NCBI GenBank assembly: GCA_002482505.1
Contig: DLGD01000004.1
Span: forward strand, 1 to 45,993
Source: Christensenella sp. UBA7703
GTDB lineage: Bacteria; Bacillota; Clostridia; Christensenellales; CAG-138
Direction of reading: 5' to 3'
DNA length: 45,993 nucleotides
In this document: positions 40,140 to 45,993 of the stretch, piece after piece
Layout of the letters: each line of letters starts with the position of its first letter
Numbering within the stretch: position 1 is the stretch's first letter
The notes under the pieces: model-generated
Databases searched by the model: none
Told to the model about the DNA's origin: nothing
Seen by the model: only the letters and a program-made list of their open reading frames with translations
Translations under genes and position numbers: made by a program

Positions 40140-41162
40140 TTACGGCTTTTTTGTCTTTTTGAGCAGTGCGGTAACACTCGCAAACAGCCAGACGAGCACA
40201 AACACCAGCCCGTAGAGAATTATGGGAATCCAGGTGATCTGGTGGATGTCCGCCCAACCGACGCTGGTGCCGGAGAGGAAGCCGCCAAAGCCGCCACTAT
40301 AGGTGGTTACGACCAAAGCGGCATAGACGGCAAACACGCCCGCTGCGGTAAGCCAGCTTTTGAAAATGCCGAACATCTGCGTGACAAGAAACATCATTAT
40401 AAACCCGAAGAAAAACATCGGCCACATGCCGTTGCCCGCGCCCAACGCGACAACCGCGCCGTGGAGCGCAACGAACACCTCCAGGAACGTTAGCCAGCCG
40501 ATCTTGGTGTGCCAGCTGGTGCGCGCGAGTGAGAGCTGACCCATCAACAGGAAGAGATAGAAGAAACCGAGCAGATGCCCCAGCGTGCTTTCCATCGGAT
40601 GGAACCAGAAGGTATAGATCACCGCCCAGGAGATGTAGAACCCGTGTATCTTTTGCGTTGCGGCAACGCCGAGCGGCGGGAGATAGACTTTCTTCCCGAA
40701 GAACAGCCCACGCCGGCTGTTGAGCAAGATCAACATCATCACGAGCATCACGATGACAGAGCCCTGCGAGCTCATTACGGGCACAAACTGCGCCAGCGCA
40801 TCATAGAATAAGGCGGTCTGCACGAGATGCAGCAAGATAAACACCGCGTTTGCAATCAGTAGTTGCAGGTTGTATGTTCCGATGGTGCCCGTCTCCGGAC
40901 GGGGGGCGTTCTTGAGCTTTGCAATCAGAACCCAAACCGTAATCTGGTGCCCGAGATACAGAACCCACATACTGATGGAAGCGAGCAATTCCGGCTTTGG
41001 CAGCTTCCAATAATACCAACTTGCGCCGCTATCCGGCAGCAGCGTTGCGCGAAACGGCGCAAGCAGCGGGGAAACAAGCCACGTTGCCGCTACCATTGCA
41101 AACGAGAAGAGAAACACAAATAGGAGCGCGGACTTCAAGCTATAGGACTTTTGTTTTTCCAT
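40140..41162 (-). CDS. Uncharacterised polytopic membrane protein
   Basis: A 340-residue protein with about ten membrane helices and short loops; no known transporter signature was recognised. Notable are two His-containing helix ends (ISWAVIYTFWFHPMESTLGHLLGF and FVALHGAVVALGAGNG), which could bind metal, heme or a lipid. AGGGAGG lies 11 bases before the ATG. It follows the alpha/beta-hydrolase gene by 61 bases on the same strand, so the two may act together at the membrane. Confidence 0.8.
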   Translation of the reverse strand: MEKQKSYSLKSALLFVFLFSFAMVAATWLVSPLLAPFRATLLPDSGASWYYWKLPKPELLASISMWVLYLGHQITVWVLIAKLKNAPRPETGTIGTYNLQLLIANAVFILLHLVQTALFYDALAQFVPVMSSQGSVIVMLVMMLILLNSRRGLFFGKKVYLPPLGVAATQKIHGFYISWAVIYTFWFHPMESTLGHLLGFFYLFLLMGQLSLARTSWHTKIGWLTFLEVFVALHGAVVALGAGNGMWPMFFFGFIMMFLVTQMFGIFKSWLTAAGVFAVYAALVVTTYSGGFGGFLSGTSVGWADIHQITWIPIILYGLVFVLVWLFASVTALLKKTKKP

Positions 41163-41223
41163 GCGGATTCAACCTCCCTATTGGCTATCATCGCTGTCAT
41201 TCAGGCAACAGCGCAATATTTCC

Positions 41224-41949
41224 TTAGTCTGCAACCGTGAGGAACGCGAGCATCGCCGCCGCGGCCTTTGTCTGCTGTTCCTCGCGGGAGATGGTGGCGA
41301 CCCCGTCGCCCTGCTGCGTGCCATAGTTGCCAAACTGCGCGTGGTTGCCTCCGGTGAGCTCCAGCACGTTGGTGACACCCGCAAGCTTCGTCTTGTCCAG
41401 CATCAAATCCTCGCTGCCATAGATGCACAGCGTCGGAATCGTGCTGTCGTTGACAGGATACGCGCCGAGCAGGATCAGTCCACTGAGGCGATCCTCCTTG
41501 CCGGCAACATAGCTGCTCGCCATCGCGCCGCCGAGGCTATGCCCGCCGATGTACCAGCGGGAGACACCGGGCACTGCGTTATACACTTTGTCCGCTGCGT
41601 TGCTGTCAAACACCGCGAGGCGAAACGGCATCTTCACGAGAGCCACGGTAATGCCATGTTCACGCAGTTGCTCCAGAAGCGGCAGATAGGCGATGTCCTC
41701 CACCTTGCCGCCGGGGTAGAAGATCAGCCCACGCCCGGTTTCGTTTTCTGCGTCCGGCGTAAGGATCGTCAAATCGCCTTCCTGCCGGATCGATGAGTTG
41801 TTCTGCAGTAGTGAGCGTGCGGTTTCATCCGCATGGCGATAGTCATTGATATAAGAAAAGAATGCCACCGCGAGAAATACGAGTACTGCGGCCAGTACGA
41901 TCAGAATATATCGGCCCGTGTGTATGCGGGATTTTTTTGTTTGCCCCAT
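41224..41949 (-). CDS. Membrane-anchored alpha/beta hydrolase (alpha/beta-hydrolase_5 type)
   Basis: A 241-residue protein with one N-terminal membrane helix (about 13-33) and a compact alpha/beta hydrolase domain outside. The oxyanion region is FYPGGKVEDIAY, the nucleophile motif GGHSLGG has Ser138, and the likely Asp (Asp181 in YGSEDLMLD) and His (His203 in GGNHAQFG) are present. The group includes uncharacterised exported esterases or carboxypeptidase-like proteins. Start: ATG at 41947-41949 preceded by GAGGAGG; the frame is open upstream but encodes unrelated residues. It leads the unit with the membrane protein gene. Confidence 0.88.
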   Translation of the reverse strand: MGQTKKSRIHTGRYILIVLAAVLVFLAVAFFSYINDYRHADETARSLLQNNSSIRQEGDLTILTPDAENETGRGLIFYPGGKVEDIAYLPLLEQLREHGITVALVKMPFRLAVFDSNAADKVYNAVPGVSRWYIGGHSLGGAMASSYVAGKEDRLSGLILLGAYPVNDSTIPTLCIYGSEDLMLDKTKLAGVTNVLELTGGNHAQFGNYGTQQGDGVATISREEQQTKAAAAMLAFLTVAD

Positions 41950-42055
41950 AGAGATTTTATCCTCCTCATGAGAATCGAATTTCGCAGCAATACAATGCTC
42001 TTGTTTGATCGTATCTTGTGAAAAGAACGGAATCAATCCTCAAACGGTGACAAGG

Positions 42056-42823
42056 TCACGGGCAGGGGATACAGCGATAGGCAAAGATTGTTACGGTTCC
42101 TTTGCCGGGGTACGTCTTGGTTTCGTAGATCTTGGGAAATGCTTTGATCAGATCGGTCAGTTTTGAAAAACCGTAGGTCTTGCTGTCAAAATCCGGCATC
42201 ACGCGCTTGATATATCCGCCTGCGGAGGAGATGTTGACCCATCCGTCCGCGTCCTGATAGCGCTCGCTCGCGGTTTTGAGGTGGCTGTGGATAGGGGCCA
42301 GATCGGTCTTAGGCGGAATCTTTTCCGGCTTCTTGGCGGGCTTTGTCTCCTCCTGCTGTGCGGGTTTTGTCTTTTCCGCATCGCCGAGGTTCTGCGTGAG
42401 GATGAAGTTATCGCACGCGTTGCGAAACGAAAGCGGCGTTTTCTCCTCGCCTACGCCAAAGACGTAGATGCCCGCTTCCCGCAGGCGGATTGCGAGCGGA
42501 GTATAGTCGCTATCGCTCGAAACCAGCGCGACCGCGTCATACATCTGCGTGTGCAGAAGGTCCATTGCCCCGATGGCAAGGGAGAGGTCGGTCGCGTTTT
42601 TGCCCGTGGTGTAGGCAAACTGTTGCTCCGGCTTGATCGCGAGGGTTTTGAGCTGCTCCTCCCAGTTTTTCAGCGCGCGGTCTTTCCAGTTGCCGTAGGC
42701 ACGCTTGACGACGATGCGCCCGTAGGTGGAGAGTTCCTCTAAAATCAGGGAAAGCTTGCTCAACTGCGCGTTATCCGCGTCGATCAATACCGCAATATTT
42801 TCTAAGGATTCCGATTTATCCAT
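42056..42823 (-). CDS. NYN-domain nuclease with a C-terminal LOTUS/OST-HTH domain
   Basis: A 255-residue cytoplasmic protein of the LabA/DUF88 group. The NYN (PIN-like) domain (about 8-150) shows the acidic metal-site residues: Asp15 and Asp17 in VLIDADN, Asp79 in GKNATDLSLAIGAMDLL, and Asp104/Asp106 in SSDSDYTPL. A Lys/Pro/Glu-rich linker (about 150-175) follows, then an OST-HTH/LOTUS RNA-binding domain (about 180-250, with YGFSKLTDLIKAFPKIY). It probably cleaves or binds structured RNA. GGAG is 8 bases before the ATG, and a TATAAT on the minus strand at 42880-42885 is a likely -10. Confidence 0.92.
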   Translation of the reverse strand: MDKSESLENIAVLIDADNAQLSKLSLILEELSTYGRIVVKRAYGNWKDRALKNWEEQLKTLAIKPEQQFAYTTGKNATDLSLAIGAMDLLHTQMYDAVALVSSDSDYTPLAIRLREAGIYVFGVGEEKTPLSFRNACDNFILTQNLGDAEKTKPAQQEETKPAKKPEKIPPKTDLAPIHSHLKTASERYQDADGWVNISSAGGYIKRVMPDFDSKTYGFSKLTDLIKAFPKIYETKTYPGKGTVTIFAYRCIPCP

Positions 42824-42918
42824 GTGTGTTGCTCCGTTTCCGCCAACTAAAATATGGCGTTGAAGTTCGCTCTGTCGCCATTATAACACAACCGCGTGCG
42901 GTACAAGCCCAAAACAAA

Positions 42919-42948
42919 AACAGTCCCGCTCGCTTTCGGGACTGTTTT
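42919..42948. terminator. Bidirectional terminator hairpin
   Basis: A perfect 10-bp stem AACAGTCCCG / CGGGACTGTT with an 8-base loop; T-tracts occur on both sides (TTTT plus, TTTTT minus). On the minus strand it ends the Pro/Glu-rich protein gene, 83 bases past its stop. Confidence 0.85.
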
Positions 42949-42966
42949 CGAAAAGGAAGGAGGATC

Positions 42967-43035
42967 ATGAAGGTATTTACTCGTGAAACAGTGATACTAG
43001 AAAAATCTTCTGTCGATCGGAGTACTTCGTATTAG
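42967..43035 (+). CDS. Possible 22-residue ORF with a strong ribosome site
   Basis: ATG at 42967 is preceded by GGAAGGAGGATC, a near-perfect ribosome site, and the frame runs 22 codons. A TTGAAG/TATAAC pair lies upstream near 42860-42886. The terminator at 42919-42948 lies between them, so expression would be limited. The product is not recognisable. It may be a chance site. Confidence 0.25.
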   Translation: MKVFTRETVILEKSSVDRSTSY

Positions 43036-43967
43036 CCTTCTGTAGGAACATCCACCGTCTGCCAAACGGGGCTTGTCTCCATCGTGTCTTTGAGTTCTTC
43101 CCAACCGTCTTCATTGTTGCCGAGCGTCGTCATATAGAATCCCACGCGGCTGTCATTATAAGGATGCTTCTGTGTGTATTCCATCCAGGTTGCCGCTTCG
43201 TCGTCATAGACCAGGTTGGTCGCCCACTGGTTGCCGCTGCGGTCGGGATTCTGCGCCGTATAGACCACTGGGACGTAGCCGCTGCTGATGCCGCTCATAT
43301 AGACTTGCACGTACAACGTCTTGCCCTGCTGATATTGTGTGGCACCGACCACTTCGCTTTCGAGCTGTTCCCAGTTTCCGCCCATATCGGCAAGGAGCTT
43401 GGTGCGGATGGCGTCGTTGCCGAGGCTATTGTTCGGGGCGCCGAGCAACGCGCGTTTTTCCGCCATGGTGGTGCAGGCGTTGTACCGGGTCAGCAGCGCG
43501 CTTGCGCGTTCCAGAAGGCGGATTGCTGCGGAGGTGGTGACTACGGGTTCCTCTGAAACGGGTTCCTCTTTGGCAGGTTCTTCTTTAGTGGGTTCTTGTA
43601 CGACGGGTTCTTCCTGTGTGGGCTCTTGCGGAGCAGGCTCGTTTTGCGCGGGTTCCTGTTGGACGGGAGCCTGTGCGGCGGGCTGAGAAACAGCGGGCGC
43701 GTCTTCGCGCACAGAGGACTGGGTGAGAACGAGGGTTTCGGCTGCAAACGGCGCCGCGGCGGGAGCCGTAAGCGGGGCAGCAAGCGGGACCTCGGAATCC
43801 GAGATGGTTTCAAGCTCCGCCGCCGCATCGATTGACTGCGCATTGTAAACAGGCGTGGAGGCGACAACTGTATCGTTCGCCAAAGAACCGCTCATTAAGA
43901 CGACGGCAAAAGCGATCAGCAGAAGGCCGAGGGAGAGAAGCAGTGCCCGTAAAGTTTTCCGATTCAT
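43032..43967 (-). CDS. Exported Pro/Glu-rich-linker protein
   Basis: A 311-residue protein with an N-terminal hydrophobic helix (about 8-30), a signal peptide or anchor, then a long low-complexity linker (about 85-145) made of imperfect repeats such as QEEPVVQEP-TKEEP-AKEEP-VSEEP, suited to spanning the cell wall. The C-terminal domain (about 150-311) is folded and unrecognised, with segments WEQLESEVVGATQYQQGKTL and GYVPVVYTAQNP. It may be a cell-surface protein. GAGG lies 8 bases before the ATG. It is a single-gene unit. Confidence 0.8.
   Translation of the reverse strand: MNRKTLRALLLSLGLLLIAFAVVLMSGSLANDTVVASTPVYNAQSIDAAAELETISDSEVPLAAPLTAPAAAPFAAETLVLTQSSVREDAPAVSQPAAQAPVQQEPAQNEPAPQEPTQEEPVVQEPTKEEPAKEEPVSEEPVVTTSAAIRLLERASALLTRYNACTTMAEKRALLGAPNNSLGNDAIRTKLLADMGGNWEQLESEVVGATQYQQGKTLYVQVYMSGISSGYVPVVYTAQNPDRSGNQWATNLVYDDEAATWMEYTQKHPYNDSRVGFYMTTLGNNEDGWEELKDTMETSPVWQTVDVPTEG
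43546..43675 (-). repeat. Imperfect tandem repeats encoding the Pro/Glu linker
   Basis: On the plus strand the pattern GGTTCCTCT / GGTTCTTCT / GGTTCTTG recurs about every 15-18 bases, giving repeated Glu-Glu-Pro units in the protein. It is a likely site of length variation between strains. Confidence 0.65.
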
Positions 43968-44392
43968 CGTGTAACCTCTTTATCAATCCTATGATTACAG
44001 AATACGCAGGAATTATTACATAAACGTTACAAACAAAAAAAGAAAATACGGCATTCAAAATATCACAAACTTTACGGATAAAATGGCGCAAATAGCAAAA
44101 AATACCAGAACAAATTTGAAGCAAGCTGCATGATGTGACAATACGGGGTGGAAGTAAGCGGTTCATTGGAAAGGAAACAACAGAAAGTATCGTTCGATCG
44201 GATTGCATGTCGAGTAGTTTCTTTGAAACTCGAATGACGAATAACCAAACTACAAAAAAATGGAAATGTAATCGGAAGGAAGAATTAAAAAGTAACAAAA
44301 ATGTAACAAAACCCTTGTTTTAGCATAGAAAAGGAGCATCCGAAAAAATATATTCCGAATGCCCGCTGTTTTTTGTGAGCGCTAGCCGAAAA
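43968..44392. other. AT-rich intergenic region before deaD's end
   Basis: About 420 bases, AT-rich, holding the upstream region of the Pro/Glu-rich gene and the helicase terminator. No gene or RNA structure is supported. Confidence 0.55.
44332..44366 (-). terminator. Probable terminator of the DEAD-box gene
   Basis: On the minus strand GCATTCGG ... CGGATGC forms a stem with one mismatch and a T-rich loop, followed by TCCTTTTC, about 27 bases past the stop. Confidence 0.45.
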
Positions 44393-45481
44393 CTAGTTCA
44401 TCAGTACATTATACTGCCGCTTGATGACCCGCAGGCGCGGGATGTCCTGCTCGCTGACGAGCGTGGCGGCGAAGCCGCTGTGCCCCGCTCTGCCGGTTCT
44501 GCCGATGCGGTGGACATAGTATTCCGGTTTATCCGGCACGTCGTAGTTGATGACGAGGTCGATGTTGTCTACATCGATGCCGCGCGCCGCAACATCCGTT
44601 GCGACCAGCACGGGGGTTTTCCCCGCGCGAAAATCGCGCATGATGCTGTTGCGCTGGCTCTGGCTCAGGTCGCCGTGGATACAGGCGCTGACAAGGCCGC
44701 CGTCATTGAGCTTTTTGGTGACGGTCTTCACCCTGTTGCGCGTGTTGCAAAAGATCAGCGTCAGCCGCGGGTCGGTTTCCTTCATCAGGTAGTTGACGGT
44801 GGTGATCTTGCCCGCTTCCGGCGTATGGATGCTCATCTGGCGGACGGTCTTGGTGGGCTCGTTGCGCTCGCCGACTTCGACAGTCAGTGGCTTTGTCAGA
44901 TAGCTCTGCGCAATGCCGGAGATCTCTTTGCTCATGGTCGCGGAGAACAGCATCATCTGGCGTTCTTCCGGAATCGCGCTGAGAATCCATTTGATGTCCG
45001 GCAGAAAGCCGAAATCGAGCATCTCGTCCGCCTCGTCGAGTACGACGTAGCGGATATTGCTCAGCTTCAGCGCGTTCTGACCGATGAGGTCTTTCACACG
45101 GCCGGGTGTGCCGACAACAACCTGCGCGCCGCCGCGCAGCGCCTGAATCTGCACATAGGGGGACTGACCACCATAGATGGAGACCGTGCGCATTTTCTTA
45201 TGCTGGGAGAGTTTCTTAAACACTGCCGTGGTCTGCAGCGCGAGTTCGCGCGTCGGGCAAAGAATCAACGCCTGCGGTTTTCTGTTGTCGGGGTTGATCT
45301 TCTCGATGATCGGAACCGCGAACGCCGCGGTTTTGCCCGTACCGGTCTGGGCGACGCCGATGAGATCGCGACCGTTTAGCAGGGTTTCGAGGCTCTGTGC
45401 TTGAATCGGGGTTGGGGTTTCGTAGCCGGCATCCGCCAGCGTTTGCTGCATTTCCGGGGATAGGAGTTCTGTGTAATTCAT
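44393..45481 (-). CDS. DEAD-box ATP-dependent RNA helicase
   Basis: A 362-residue core DEAD-box helicase without the long C-terminal RNA-binding extension of CshA/DbpA. Motifs in order: Q motif YETPTPIQAQS, Walker A AQTGTGKT (44-51), PTRELA, TPGR, DEAD (149-152), SAT, then HGDLSQSQR, DVAARGID and HRIGRTGRAG. It unwinds short RNA duplexes in ribosome assembly, RNA decay or cold response. Start: MNYTELL matches the family start (45481) but has only a weak ribosome site; an ATG at 45511 would add ten residues and lies at the base of the terminator hairpin. The leader hairpin suggests attenuation. Confidence 0.93.
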   Translation of the reverse strand: MNYTELLSPEMQQTLADAGYETPTPIQAQSLETLLNGRDLIGVAQTGTGKTAAFAVPIIEKINPDNRKPQALILCPTRELALQTTAVFKKLSQHKKMRTVSIYGGQSPYVQIQALRGGAQVVVGTPGRVKDLIGQNALKLSNIRYVVLDEADEMLDFGFLPDIKWILSAIPEERQMMLFSATMSKEISGIAQSYLTKPLTVEVGERNEPTKTVRQMSIHTPEAGKITTVNYLMKETDPRLTLIFCNTRNRVKTVTKKLNDGGLVSACIHGDLSQSQRNSIMRDFRAGKTPVLVATDVAARGIDVDNIDLVINYDVPDKPEYYVHRIGRTGRAGHSGFAATLVSEQDIPRLRVIKRQYNVLMN

Positions 45482-45511
45482 GTACCGTTTCTTTCTGTTC
45501 CGAAATGCCAT

Positions 45512-45550
45512 AAAAATAAGACCATGCCGATCATAGCGGGCATCGTCTTA
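45512..45550 (-). promoter_or_regulatory. Terminator-like hairpin in the helicase leader
   Basis: On the minus strand TAAGAC-ATGCC pairs with GGCAT-GTCTTA (11 pairs, one mismatch) around a 10-base loop and runs straight into TTTTTATG, the U-tract ending at the possible start codon at 45511. No gene lies upstream on that strand within the window, so it would act as an attenuator of the helicase gene itself. Confidence 0.6.
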
Positions 45551-45993
45551 TCAAAAAAAGCATAGCTTTCTCGTAAAAACGTTGTCCTGTCGTCAAATCG
45601 ATATTGATACGTCGGAGCCGGAACGCTCTTAGCCGTATGGCAAGTGATGTATTTTCTTGCCAGGGCGTATCATAAATGCGACAGACAACGGGAGTTCGTA
45701 CGAAAATCTTGGGTATCGTTTCGAGTCAAATTGTATCCCCTGCACTTCTTCAACAGGGGTGCTGCATCACAATACTTTGGTAGATTAGCACACTTGTTCG
45801 TATTTGTAAAGTGAAGATTGTGTGGCGGATGGGGAATGCAAAAAGAAAGAGGCCTTCTGAAGCGTGTAGCGAAGGTAGGGGCGGATCGTATCCGCCCGCA
45901 TTCCGAAAAACGATTTATTTTTCTATTGATTTCCATTTTCCCTCCAAAAGGGTAGAAAAAAACGCTCCCTTGTGAACTGACCCAAAAAAGTTA
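45551..45993. other. Right-end non-coding region
   Basis: About 440 bases with no gene I can support. It holds the upstream sequence of the helicase leader and the palindromic element at 45879-45897. Confidence 0.55.
45879..45897. repeat. GC-rich palindrome
   Basis: A perfect 8-bp stem GGGCGGAT / ATCCGCCC with a 3-base loop in an AT-rich setting. It resembles short repeated extragenic palindromes found in clostridial genomes. Only one copy is in the window. Confidence 0.5.

Noticed and set aside
45670..45936. An 88-codon minus-strand frame near the right end
   Set aside because: No ribosome site and an unstructured composition; it spans the GC palindrome.
1..45993. CRISPR array, prophage or insertion sequence
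   Set aside because: No regularly spaced direct repeats, transposase, integrase or phage structural genes were seen anywhere in the window.

Overview
The window looks like a chromosomal segment of a fairly GC-rich member of the Clostridia (Bacillota). The signs are strong AGGAGG-type ribosome binding sites, consensus sigma-A promoters, an MraY and a PutP of Gram-positive type, lipoproteins with clear lipoboxes, and anaerobe-style genes: formate-tetrahydrofolate ligase, a clostridial-type FolD, a decarboxylase beta subunit and a membrane pyrophosphatase. Family or genus cannot be fixed from sequence alone. There is no rRNA, tRNA, CRISPR array, insertion sequence or prophage. Coding density is high and most intergenic hairpins are ordinary rho-independent terminators.

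Layout. 1-5.5 kb: NUDIX hydrolase, DUF554 membrane protein, a solitary MraY-type transferase and PutP on the minus strand, then an anchored esterase on the plus strand. 5.5-7.4 kb: an AT-rich insert with a HEPN-motif protein, then a degenerate GIY-YIG protein. 7.5-12.1 kb: DUF1648 protein and a one-carbon operon (fhs, folD, DUF1295 reductase-like protein, GNAT). 12.2-18 kb: ferredoxin and rhodanese lipoprotein, membrane GGDEF cyclase, ASCH protein, YibE/F exporter-like protein and alkaline phosphatase. 18-22 kb: a second GGDEF protein, an O-acetylhomoserine sulfhydrylase behind a very strong promoter and a 28-codon leader ORF ending Met-Cys-Arg-stop, and an OGG-type DNA glycosylase.

22.5-26.1 kb is an ion-pump cluster: an OadB/GcdB-like beta subunit, a 50-residue OadG-like protein and a K+-independent-type membrane pyrophosphatase. 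26.5-30 kb: lipoprotein, pentapeptide-repeat protein and a translationally overlapping pair of uncharacterised proteins (probably DUF6323/DUF6179). 30-32.1 kb: a flavodiiron-like, oxygen-sensor-like protein whose stop codon overlaps the start of a PAS/HD-GYP phosphodiesterase. A 215-base stretch with four strong stems follows at 32.15-32.36 kb. 32.4-37.7 kb, minus strand: response regulator, histidine kinase, then a MacA/MacB-type ABC exporter. 37.8-45.5 kb, minus strand: a small DAK/FakA-C-terminus-like protein, a MarR-controlled flavin reductase operon, two envelope proteins, a NYN-LOTUS RNA-binding protein, a Pro/Glu-rich exported protein and a DEAD-box helicase with a terminator hairpin in its leader.

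The most promising non-routine observations are the cysteine-containing leader ORF before the sulfhydrylase, the coupled diiron-sensor/HD-GYP pair, the OadB/mini-OadG/pyrophosphatase cluster, the AT-rich HEPN gene, the structured RNA candidate downstream of the ABC exporter, the FolD lacking its cyclohydrolase residues, and the helicase leader attenuator. All functional statements are inferred from motifs and context; no database search was run.
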